DNA of 13,237 nt from Bacteroidia bacterium (GTDB lineage Bacteria > Bacteroidota > Bacteroidia > Chitinophagales > Saprospiraceae): NCBI GenBank assembly GCA_030432855.1, contig JAUILM010000068.1, forward strand, positions 1-13,237, given 5' to 3'. Under the pieces are notes generated by a model. The model saw only the letters and a list, made by a program, of their open reading frames with translations. It did no database searches and was not told the origin of the DNA. Made by a program: the position numbers and the translations under genes. Positions 7,831 to 13,237 of this stretch are shown piece after piece. Positions within the stretch are counted from its first letter, which is position 1. The number at the start of each line of letters is the position of its first letter.

Positions 7831-8832
7831 ATGCAATGTAGTGTCTTTTATTTCTTTTTTTTACTCGTCATTTGTATGGCATGTAGTGAAGCTCAGACGA
7901 TTAAAACCATTGTGGCCGTTCATGGGGATCAGGCTGTAGATGAAAATGCTACTTGGCTTTCTCACGAGCATATTCTGGTAGATTTTATTGGCGCAGATAG
8001 CATAAATCCGGCAGCATGGCAATATGCAGAAGTGGAAGAAGTCATCTTACCTCATTTGAACGCTATAAAGCAAAAGGGAGTAAAATATTTTGTTGATGCG
8101 ACACCTGCCTTTTTAGGACGTCATCCTCGCTTTCTTCAGCAGCTCAGAGAAGCCTCCGGCCTTACCATTATTACCAATACTGGATGGTACGGGGCGCGTT
8201 CGGATCAGCATGTACCGGAAGCAATACACTCCATGACTCCTGACCAGTTATCACGTGTATGGATAGATGAATTCAATGAGGGTATTGGAGATACTGGCAT
8301 TAGACCGGGCTTTATCAAGATCGGAGTAGACCCTCAAGCTGTCCTGGATGCTGTGGATAGAAAGTTGGTGATGGCTGCGATTTTAACACATCAGGCGACA
8401 GGGATGACAATAGCCTCACATACGGGAGGTGCCGCAGCATTCTGGCCCCAGGTGCACCTCGCAGATAGTATGAGCTTACCACCACAGGCCTTCATTTGGG
8501 TGCATGCACAAAACGAGGATAATGACATGGAGTACGTCAAGGCGGCTGACTTGGGTTACTGGATCAGTCTGGACGGTCTCGGATGGGATCTAGATCGCCA
8601 TTTTGAAAAATTGATTTTTGCCAAAGAAAAAGGTATACTGGACCACATCCTTATTTCGCATGATGCAGGATGGTTTGATCCTCAAAAAAAGGAGCAAAGC
8701 ATCACACCTTATACGGATATTTTCGACAAGCTGATCCCGCGTCTTCAGGCCCATGGGTTTTCTGCAGAAGAGATTAAAAAACTGCTTCAGATAAATCCAG
8801 CCCTCGCATTTTCCATAACGACCGAGCCGTAA
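7831..8832 (+). CDS. Phosphotriesterase-family binuclear metal hydrolase, lipoprotein
   Basis: This 333-residue amidohydrolase-superfamily TIM barrel belongs to the phosphotriesterase branch, which includes organophosphate hydrolases and many lactonases. The N-terminus is a lipoprotein signal ending ICMAC (C18). The full metal site is visible: H45 and H47 in LSHEHILVD, the lysine normally carbamylated K163 in GFIKIGVD, H197 in IASHTGG, H225 in FIWVHAQNE, and D278 in LISHDAGW. All ligands are in family order, so the enzyme should be active. The C-terminus has the usual NPALAF end. It is the last gene of the cluster, 18 bases after the sulfatase gene, and the repeat region follows. In this context a lactonase or ester hydrolase acting on a sugar derivative is more plausible than an organophosphatase, but that is inference. 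Confidence 0.9.
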   Translation: MQCSVFYFFFLLVICMACSEAQTIKTIVAVHGDQAVDENATWLSHEHILVDFIGADSINPAAWQYAEVEEVILPHLNAIKQKGVKYFVDATPAFLGRHPRFLQQLREASGLTIITNTGWYGARSDQHVPEAIHSMTPDQLSRVWIDEFNEGIGDTGIRPGFIKIGVDPQAVLDAVDRKLVMAAILTHQATGMTIASHTGGAAAFWPQVHLADSMSLPPQAFIWVHAQNEDNDMEYVKAADLGYWISLDGLGWDLDRHFEKLIFAKEKGILDHILISHDAGWFDPQKKEQSITPYTDIFDKLIPRLQAHGFSAEEIKKLLQINPALAFSITTEP

Positions 8833-8834
8833 AA

Positions 8835-8886
8835 TTTTTACCAGGAAAATCACTCAGTGAGCTTAGGTGTTTCGTGTTCGAGAGCA
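8835..8886 (+). repeat. Module A, copy 1 (52 bp)
   Basis: This is identical to 9197-9248 at 47 of 52 positions. Four of the five mismatches fall in the short stretch after TTTTTACCA, and the last 36 bases differ once. It contains the 9-base palindrome CACTCAGTG at 8851-8859. Confidence 0.92.
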
Positions 8887-8905
8887 GTGAGAAACTAACT
8901 AGGAC

Positions 8906-8921
8906 GGTTCTGCGTGCTTGG
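8906..8921 (+). repeat. Partial module B, left flank of the AT-rich array
   Basis: These 16 bases match the first 16 bases of module B copy 1 (9020-9035) at 15 positions, including the perfect 12-mer CTGCGTGCTTGG. The array 8922-9019 lies between the two. The arrangement looks like module B interrupted by the array, with duplication of its left end. Confidence 0.85.
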
Positions 8922-8923
8922 AT

Positions 8924-9015
8924 ATAATGGTTAATTGTGAATTGTTAATGGTTAATTGTGATTGGGGGGCTTGGGCGTTAATGGTTAATTGTGAATGATT
9001 AATGGTTAATTGTGA
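8924..9015 (+). repeat. AT-rich array: four 17-bp units in two 54-bp higher-order units
   Basis: Four copies of TTAATGGTTAATTGTGA start at 8924 (first base changed to A), 8945, 8978 and 8999, so the start-to-start spacings are 21, 33 and 21. This is explained by a tandem duplication of 54 bases: each unit holds two 17-mers four bases apart and a G-rich tail (8962-8977 and from 9016). On the minus strand it encodes a spurious SQLTIN-type repeat. Confidence 0.92.
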
Positions 9016-9019
9016 CAGG

Positions 9020-9078
9020 GGCTCTGCGTGCTTGGCGGCCTTTGCGAGAAACCAATTTCTGTTGATTCGTCGATGTGT
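9020..9078 (+). repeat. Module B, copy 1 (59 bp)
   Basis: This matches 9290-9348 at 51 of 59 positions without gaps. Six of the eight differences lie in the first 15 bases. The last 44 bases, with TTTGCGAGAAA and TGTTGATTCGTCGATGTGT, differ only twice. Confidence 0.92.
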
Positions 9079-9087
9079 CGTTGACCT

Positions 9088-9207
9088 TTTTTTACCACTA
9101 AACTGCCAACTGGAGAACTGCCAACTGCAAGACTGGACTGCAAGCTGCCCAACTGCCGCCTGCCGACTGCCCAACTGCAAACTGGAAAACTGACATTTTT
9201 TACCACT
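9088..9207 (+). repeat. GC-rich degenerate AACTGCC array with 12-bp flanking direct repeats
   Basis: The core at 9100-9192 is a run of imperfect units of about 7 bases built on AACTGCC / ACTGCAA / ACTGGA. The 12-mer TTTTTTACCACT occurs directly before it (9088-9099) and directly after it (9196-9207); the second occurrence is the start of module A copy 2. No sensible coding frame is present. The irregular unit length (5-8) suggests an old array that has diverged. Confidence 0.88.
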
Positions 9208-9248
9208 GAGATCACTTAGTGAGCTTAGGTGTTTCGTGTTCGAGAGCA
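9197..9248 (+). repeat. Module A, copy 2 (52 bp)
   Basis: This is the second copy of module A. It ends in GAGAGCA and runs into CACTAAG followed by a T tract. It carries the palindrome CACTTAGTG at 9213-9221, where the other copy has CACTCAGTG, so the central base changed while the arms were kept. Confidence 0.92.
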
Positions 9249-9260
9249 CTAAGTTTTTTT
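9214..9260 (+). terminator. Inverted repeat followed by a T tract in module A copy 2
   Basis: ACTTAGTG (9214-9221) is the reverse complement of CACTAAGT (9247-9254), with a 25-base loop, and seven T residues occupy 9254-9260. It could end plus-strand transcripts running out of the phosphotriesterase-like gene. The long loop makes an efficient intrinsic terminator doubtful, and copy 1 lacks the right arm. Confidence 0.25.
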
Positions 9261-9289
9261 ACGACGAAAAGGTGTAGAAATAGTAGCAG

Positions 9290-9348
9290 GGCTTCGCGCA
9301 ATTTGCGGCCTTTGCGAGAAATCAATTTTTGTTGATTCGTCGATGTGT
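9290..9348 (+). repeat. Module B, copy 2 (59 bp)
   Basis: This is the uninterrupted copy of module B, 41 bases after module A copy 2. It continues into TGAATCGTTGATCG, a degenerate echo of the module's own GTTGATTCG, so a short GTTGAATCG-like motif occurs about three times between 9331 and 9361. Confidence 0.9.
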
Positions 9349-9383
9349 TGAATCGTTGATCGTACCTTACTCCTATGACTTTT

Positions 9384-9797
9384 TTACCTTGTATTTCTCA
9401 ATCTAAAGAAAAGCTTAAAGGATTCTGTGGAGGTGCTATTGTTGGTAATTGTCTGAGAATAATCCTGAATGATCAGATCCTCCATATGCTCAACAACTTC
9501 CGTTCCGTCAGGTAACGTATGCGATAGCTCGGCAGAAGACAGTAGTCGTCCCTTGTTACCAAAGTTGGCCAGTGTTGAACTATGTTTGTCCATATTTCTA
9601 TGAATTTCAAAGTATTGCCCACTCGCTTGCTGGGTTCTTGTACCGCTGTTATTTGTACTCTGGCTTGATAGTGTGGCACTGTTAATGGCAATTGGATTGG
9701 ATCCATTTATCTCCTTGAAACTGATATTGGCCTGTGCAAACAATCCCATAGAAATCAAGGTCAGGGCACAAGTAATAATTGTGTTCTTAATTTTCAT
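9384..9797 (-). CDS. Small secreted protein of unknown function
   Basis: This 137-residue protein begins with a clear signal peptide (KIKN followed by a hydrophobic stretch to about residue 20, cleavage near FAQ-A). The mature part is about 115 residues, rich in Ser, Thr and Asn, without cysteine, and no domain is recognised. Two runs of small polar residues (about 37-60 and 115-125) flank a more ordered centre containing LPDGTEVVEHMEDLIIQDYS. The C-terminus, SFKLFFRLRNTR, is basic and aromatic. The signal peptide directly after the ATG supports both the start and a real gene. It stands alone on the minus strand with the repeat region at its 3' end. Secretion to periplasm or exterior is the only inference offered. 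Confidence 0.65.
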   Translation of the reverse strand: MKIKNTIITCALTLISMGLFAQANISFKEINGSNPIAINSATLSSQSTNNSGTRTQQASGQYFEIHRNMDKHSSTLANFGNKGRLLSSAELSHTLPDGTEVVEHMEDLIIQDYSQTITNNSTSTESFKLFFRLRNTR

Positions 9798-10271
9798 AAT
9801 GATTCTTATTAATCTCGAAATATGTTTCTATCACTGGTTTAACACCGGGTATGTCGGGCGTCTCATAATTTTCGGCACCGACAAATCTTATTTCAGACTC
9901 ATTTGCTCTTTGGAGTACGATAGACATTTATGCTATTATCTGTATTGCATTTGTTATCCTCAGAAGATGCAATGAAATAAGCGTTGCTCTCGATCGTGAT
10001 CACTTGCAGTAGTTGGTGAAGTGGCAGACAAGACAATTAAGTTGGTCAGCAAAATCTGGACTTCATCCCTTTTTGCTATTTGTTTGATACAAACCTAATG
10101 ACATTTCGGAGAGTAAAAATCACCCGACAGGGGGATATTGCTTATTTAGAGCACTTTCTGCTGATTGGATTGATAGGTGCCATGGACTTTACACTTCGAT
10201 TTACTACATACTGTATAATGCGGGTTTGGTTTCAGTTTGCTATTTTCTGGCCATAAATCAATATCACCAAC
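9798..10271. other. 474-base intergenic region, no convincing gene
   Basis: This region separates two divergently transcribed genes for secreted proteins and should hold both promoters. No strong Bacteroidota promoter match was found; the best minus-strand -7-like box is AAGATTTG (complement of 9882-9889) without a matching -33 element. A short perfect inverted repeat, GTTTG-ATA-CAAAC, lies at 10082-10094 and could be an operator half of a regulator site, but this is weak. A 52-codon plus-strand reading frame at 10098-10256 has no supporting evidence. Nothing else is seen. Confidence 0.6.
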
Positions 10272-11243
10272 ATGCAAAAAAATATAATTATAGCACTCAT
10301 GCTGAGTGTCGGAATACAGTGCCTTTATGCTCAGCAGAAAGTTTTAACTCCTACTATTGCAAGTGATTGGTGGGTGATTGGTGGCAATCCGGATCTCGGA
10401 GACTATACGTCCGATGACCAGCAACCTGTTGATTTTGGCATTTGGCAAGCCGCCGATGGCACCTGGCAATTGTGGTCCTGTATTAGAAAAACCAAATGTC
10501 CGGGTGAACATACCCAACGATTACTTCATGGCTGGGAAGGTAAATCGCTTACAGATACAGACTGGACGCCGAAGGGAGTTCAGTGGCTGGCTCGAACAGA
10601 TCTGGGGGAAGTAGAAGGAGGCATGCAAGCTCCGTATGTCATTAAGGAGGACAATTTCTATTACCTCTTCTATGGAGACTGGCGTAGAATCTGTCTCGCC
10701 AAAAGTTTGGATGGTAAGAATTTCGAGCGGGTGATTGATGGCGACGGTGAGCCGGATTTATTTACGGAGCACGCCTTTGAGCCTTATCCCAATAATACAG
10801 CAAGAGATCCTATGGTCATCAAGCAAGGTAATACGTACTATTGCTATTACACCAGCCACACTTCCACGGATGTGCAAGACGGTGCAGCATACTGCCGAAC
10901 TTCCCTAAATATGAAGGATTGGTCGTCATCCGTCATGGTCTCGCATACGGCTCCATACCGAGGGAACAGCCCAAAATATTCAGACGAGTGTCCTCATGTG
11001 GTGTACATGCCAGAGTCTGGATTGTACTACTTCTTTGTCACTCAGCTTTATGGTATGGATCCACAGACTACAGTCTACGCCTCTCCCAATCCTATGTATT
11101 TCGGCATTGATTCTGATCAATACAAGGTTTGTACTTTACCTGTCGCAGCTCCTGAAATAATTCATCATGAAGGGGAGTACTACATCGCGTCCTGCAAACC
11201 AGAGCTGGATGGTATCATGATGGCTAAATTGGAGTGGAAGTAA
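10272..11243 (+). CDS. Exported glycoside hydrolase-like five-bladed beta-propeller protein (GH43/GH32/GH130-like fold)
   Basis: This 323-residue protein is probably a glycosidase acting in the periplasm or outside. The signal peptide ends LYAQQ (about residue 21). Propeller blades appear as repeated strand pairs with aromatic endings: GIWQAADGTWQLWSCI (56-71), PYVIKEDNFYYLFYGDW (121-137), DPMVIKQGNTYYCYYTSH (179-196), CPHVVYMPESGLYYFFVTQ (240-258) and PEIIHHEGEYYIASC. The acid triad expected in clan GH-F/GH-J-like propellers may be D54 (PVDFG), D179 (RDPM) and E239 (SDECPHV), one per blade in the right order. Which family it belongs to cannot be decided by eye, and related non-catalytic propellers exist. 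The symporter gene follows 65 bases later, which suggests that a released sugar is imported. Confidence 0.75.
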   Translation: MQKNIIIALMLSVGIQCLYAQQKVLTPTIASDWWVIGGNPDLGDYTSDDQQPVDFGIWQAADGTWQLWSCIRKTKCPGEHTQRLLHGWEGKSLTDTDWTPKGVQWLARTDLGEVEGGMQAPYVIKEDNFYYLFYGDWRRICLAKSLDGKNFERVIDGDGEPDLFTEHAFEPYPNNTARDPMVIKQGNTYYCYYTSHTSTDVQDGAAYCRTSLNMKDWSSSVMVSHTAPYRGNSPKYSDECPHVVYMPESGLYYFFVTQLYGMDPQTTVYASPNPMYFGIDSDQYKVCTLPVAAPEIIHHEGEYYIASCKPELDGIMMAKLEWK

Positions 11244-11308
11244 TTTGTAGCAGGGCCTGAGTCACAAAGACTTTTTCTGTACTTTCAGGGCAAAGAGAAT
11301 CATTACGT

Positions 11309-12964
11309 ATGCCTGTACTTGACACCGTTGTCCTTATAACCTATTTCATTGCTATCACCGCGTATGGATTATGGGTTTCACGAAAGTCAAAATCCAGTGA
11401 TGAGTTTTTTAGGGGAGGTCGATCCTTTAGATGGTGGACCATGATGGGCCAGGCATTTGGTACCGGTACACATGCAGAGATGCCCGTCTCACAGACTGGT
11501 GCGGCCTTTCAGGGTGGTTTTGCCACCATATGGTACCAGTGGAAAAACCTATTAATCACTCCTTTCTACTGGCTGATAGCCCCCTGGTATCGTAGAAGTG
11601 ATTGCACCACAATAGGAGAGATGGTGTCATCCCGATATGGACGAAGGGTAGGTCTCATCTACACGATATTTGCTATTGCTTTTTTTGTATTCATCATGGG
11701 GTCCATGCTCCAGGGTGCTGCAAAGGTCATTTCTATTGCGACCGGAGGGACCGTCTCCTCAAACATGGTGGTGGTCCTTATGACCCTGGCTTTTATTGTC
11801 TACAGTTACTTTGGCGGCCTGGTTGCTGCAGCACATACTGAATTGATCCAGGGTTTGCTGATTATCGTTCTTTCATTTTTATTAATTCCCAGTGGACTTT
11901 CTGAGATCGGTGGATTTCAGAACATGCGTGAGACGATTCCGGAAGACTTCTTCGACATGTACAGCCCAGAATTGGGGCTGGGATTTTTCACCATCATCAT
12001 GCTTGCCGTAAATGGGATTGTCGGTATCACAGCTCAGCCGCAGATCATGTCCGTATTTGCCACGGGAAAAACAGAACGTGGAGGTCGAGTAGGGCAGACG
12101 TATGGTACCTTTGTAAAGAGATTTGTGACCATCGGGTGGACATTGACGGGATTAATTGTCGCTGCGCTGGTTATTCAAAAGGGTGTTGAGCTTGAAGATC
12201 CTGAATTTGCTTTTGGATATGCCACGCGTATCCTGCTGGCACCCGGCCTGGTCGGCTTGATGATCGCCTGTATTTTGGCAGCGAACATGTCTTCCTGCTC
12301 TAACTTTATGGTGAATCTGGGGGCCCTCTTTGTCAAAGATATTTACCAGCCCTATTTCAAGGAGGATCTGACCGACAGAGAGACCCTGAGGTTGGGGAGG
12401 ATCGCCGGATTGGTTCTGACCCTGTTGGGTGTATTGTTTGCCCTCACTATCAAGAATGTTTTGGCGGCGTTTTTATTCACAGAGACAGTGGCCGCGTTTA
12501 TGGGTATCATGATCTTTGGTGGCATGCTTTGGAAGGGCGCCAACAGCAAGGGAGCTATTGCCTCTGTCTTGATTGCATTTGTAGTGTATTATGTTTTAAA
12601 TTATTTGGACACAGGTGAAATCCTCTTAATTTATCGCTGGACTCCCACCCCTTTTGCCTGGGCCATGTTGGCTGGATTTTCTGCATTATACCTTGTAAGT
12701 AAATTTTCTACGCCGGATGTTGGTTTAGTAGAACCATTTTTTAAGAAACAACAGCAGTTTTCGGAAGTGCCGGCGGATGCAGAAATTATGGAGGCGGGTC
12801 ATTACGGTAAGGCTCTGATTTTATTAGATATAGGTGGATGGTTTAAAAAAGGTCGATGGAATAATTTCCTTAAGCGATATCGGGAAGATTTCTATGGCTT
12901 TTTATTAGCATGGGTTTTTGTGGTGGGTCTTATATTTCTTGCCTGGATTATTATGCAGATTTGA
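11309..12964 (+). CDS. Sodium:solute symporter (SSS family)
   Basis: This 551-residue inner-membrane transporter couples sodium entry to uptake of a small organic solute such as a sugar, sugar acid or amino acid. The protein is a series of hydrophobic helices, about 13 by eye, starting at residues 3-23. The family sequence SKSSDEFFRGGRSFRWW follows helix 1 (27-43), with the discontinuous helix containing GQAFGTGTHAEMPVSQTGAA next. Later SSS hallmarks are GGLVAAAHTELIQGLLII and the ACILAANMSSCSNFMVNLGALFVKDIY block. An additional helix closes the protein after a basic, soluble stretch (about 485-525). Length and topology are normal. The likely substrate is a product of the adjacent glycosidase-like protein or of the upstream cluster, by context only. 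The stop codon shares a base with the ATG of a doubtful small ORF. Confidence 0.93.
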   Translation: MPVLDTVVLITYFIAITAYGLWVSRKSKSSDEFFRGGRSFRWWTMMGQAFGTGTHAEMPVSQTGAAFQGGFATIWYQWKNLLITPFYWLIAPWYRRSDCTTIGEMVSSRYGRRVGLIYTIFAIAFFVFIMGSMLQGAAKVISIATGGTVSSNMVVVLMTLAFIVYSYFGGLVAAAHTELIQGLLIIVLSFLLIPSGLSEIGGFQNMRETIPEDFFDMYSPELGLGFFTIIMLAVNGIVGITAQPQIMSVFATGKTERGGRVGQTYGTFVKRFVTIGWTLTGLIVAALVIQKGVELEDPEFAFGYATRILLAPGLVGLMIACILAANMSSCSNFMVNLGALFVKDIYQPYFKEDLTDRETLRLGRIAGLVLTLLGVLFALTIKNVLAAFLFTETVAAFMGIMIFGGMLWKGANSKGAIASVLIAFVVYYVLNYLDTGEILLIYRWTPTPFAWAMLAGFSALYLVSKFSTPDVGLVEPFFKKQQQFSEVPADAEIMEAGHYGKALILLDIGGWFKKGRWNNFLKRYREDFYGFLLAWVFVVGLIFLAWIIMQI

Positions 12965-13119
12965 TGAGTGTGAGTTTGGGTTTGGATGTGAGTGTGGGTG
13001 TTATACTACGCCAAAAGGCTACGGATAACGGGGTGGGTGTGGTATTCGATGAAGGTTTAGGTAGAAAAACAATTATTTATAGAAAAAGTTATTTATTGTC
13101 TGAGACTAAAATACCATGA
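12964..13119 (+). CDS. Doubtful 51-codon ORF bridging the symporter and the next gene
   Basis: The ATG overlaps the symporter stop by one base (TGATG), and the stop overlaps the ATG of the following gene (ATGA at 13116-13119), an arrangement typical of translational coupling. The first third, however, is encoded by a GT-rich imperfect repeat (12965-13006, units such as GTGAGTTTGGG / GTGAGTGTGGG), giving VSLGLDVSVGV. The rest (GVGVVFDEGLGRKTIIYRK) resembles no family I know. The exact overlaps favour a gene; the repetitive DNA and short length argue against. It may equally be an intergenic repeat that happens to be open. Confidence 0.22.
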   Translation: MSVSLGLDVSVGVILRQKATDNGVGVVFDEGLGRKTIIYRKSYLLSETKIP

Positions 13120-13237
13120 GATTAATAATTGATATACGACTTTCTGAAATTAAAGATCCTGTAGTTTGGCGAAAGGTGGCTATACCTCTAGAGATTACTT
13201 TCCATGAATTACATAAAATCATTCAGGTTGCCATGGG
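13116..13237 (+). CDS. pRiA4b ORF-3-like (IS1096 passenger/TnpR-type) protein, 3'-truncated
   Basis: The first 40 codons of a gene are cut by the right edge. The reading frame LIIDIRLSEIKDPVVWRKV followed by AIPLEITFHELHKIIQVAMG matches the N-terminal pattern of the plasmid pRiA4b ORF-3-like family (strand, then PxVWRxxxVP, then a T-hxELHxxIQ-AMG helix). The start is fixed by an in-frame TAA at 13107-13109, nine bases before the ATG. Proteins of this family occur as passengers of IS elements and also alone in chromosomes. Their function is not established. Whether a mobile element follows cannot be seen. Confidence 0.75.
   Translation, partial: MRLIIDIRLSEIKDPVVWRKVAIPLEITFHELHKIIQVAM

Larger units (their letters stand above)
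8833..9383. repeat. Gene-free region of nested composite repeats between convergent gene ends
   Basis: These 551 bases hold no supportable gene. They contain two copies of a long composite repeat made of module A (8835-8886, 9197-9248) and module B (9020-9078, 9290-9348), in the same order and orientation. Copy 1 is interrupted by an AT-rich array (8922-9019) and copy 2 is preceded by a GC-rich array (9100-9195). The region lies between the stop of the phosphotriesterase-like gene and the stop of the minus-strand secreted protein, so it can vary without harming either gene's promoter. Similar short intergenic repeats are, to my recollection, common in several Bacteroidota genomes and of unknown function. 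Confidence 0.85.

Noticed and set aside
8924..9015. CRISPR-like regularly spaced repeats
   Set aside because: The units are 17 bases with spacers of 4, 16 and 4 bases, and the two 4-base spacers belong to duplicated 54-base units. This is a minisatellite, not a CRISPR array, and no cas gene is present.
8899..9249. Minus-strand open frame of 116 codons with SQLTIN and SWQFSSWQFSG repeats
   Set aside because: It is a direct translation of the AT-rich and GC-rich arrays and module A; the protein repeats are the DNA repeats read through. No signal, domain or start context supports a gene.
9673..9975. Plus-strand frame of 100 codons opposite the small secreted protein
   Set aside because: It overlaps the 5' half of a better-supported minus-strand gene with a signal peptide and has an unstructured, cysteine- and tyrosine-rich product.
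10082..10094. GTTTG-ATA-CAAAC as a LacI-type operator
   Set aside because: Five-base arms are too short to call, no second copy was seen, and no regulator gene is in the window.
10098..10256. Plus-strand ORF of 52 codons starting ATGACATTTCGG, with a hydrophobic centre (LLIGLIG)
   Set aside because: It is short, lies in a region that must contain promoters, and resembles no known small membrane protein. An open frame of this size is expected by chance.
13116..13237. Evidence for an insertion sequence at the right edge
   Set aside because: Only a passenger-type protein start is visible. No transposase, terminal inverted repeat or target duplication can be seen inside the window.

Overview
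The window looks like a chromosomal segment of a free-living Bacteroidota bacterium. The reasons are lipoprotein and SPI signal peptides ending in typical Bacteroidota contexts, weak or absent Shine-Dalgarno sequences, two candidate TTTG / TAnnTTTG-type promoters, and AT-rich minisatellite-like intergenic repeats that I recall from this phylum. Genus or family cannot be read from the sequence alone. The gene content (sulfatase, ThuA-like protein, lactonase, enolase-superfamily dehydratase, glycosidase-like propeller, sodium:solute symporter) is typical of marine or particle-associated carbohydrate degraders. No SusC/SusD pair and no transcription regulator is visible.

Layout. (1) 2-1204, plus strand: the 3' part of an enolase-superfamily sugar-acid dehydratase or racemase, cut by the left edge. 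(2) 1344-3146, minus strand: a GlsB/YeaQ-type small membrane protein and an exported M14 zinc carboxypeptidase. (3) 3281-8832, plus strand: a tight five-gene cluster consisting of an SDR dehydrogenase, an exported ThuA-like protein, a lipoprotein beta-propeller lactonase, a lipoprotein sulfatase with a non-canonical CSVAR signature, and a lipoprotein phosphotriesterase-family metal hydrolase. (4) 8833-9383: a gene-free stretch of nested repeats between two convergent gene ends. (5) 9384-9797, minus strand: a small secreted protein of unknown function. (6) 9798-10271: a long intergenic region. (7) 10272-12964, plus strand: an exported five-bladed-propeller glycosidase-like protein followed by an SSS-family symporter. 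(8) 12964-13237: a GT-rich stretch, a doubtful 51-codon ORF, and the first 40 codons of a pRiA4b ORF-3-like protein cut by the right edge.

How the genes may work together (inference). The cluster at 3281-8832, with the dehydratase upstream and the glycosidase/symporter pair downstream, fits a route that desulfates and opens a sugar or lactone outside the cytoplasm, imports the product with sodium, and oxidises and dehydrates it inside. The four consecutive exported proteins behind one cytoplasmic dehydrogenase are the most system-like feature. The substrate cannot be named from sequence.

The most unusual DNA structure is at 8835-9348. Two copies of a long composite repeat (modules A and B) are interrupted by two different short-period arrays, and each array lies between direct repeats of 12-16 bp of the host repeat, as if the arrays had been inserted or expanded there.
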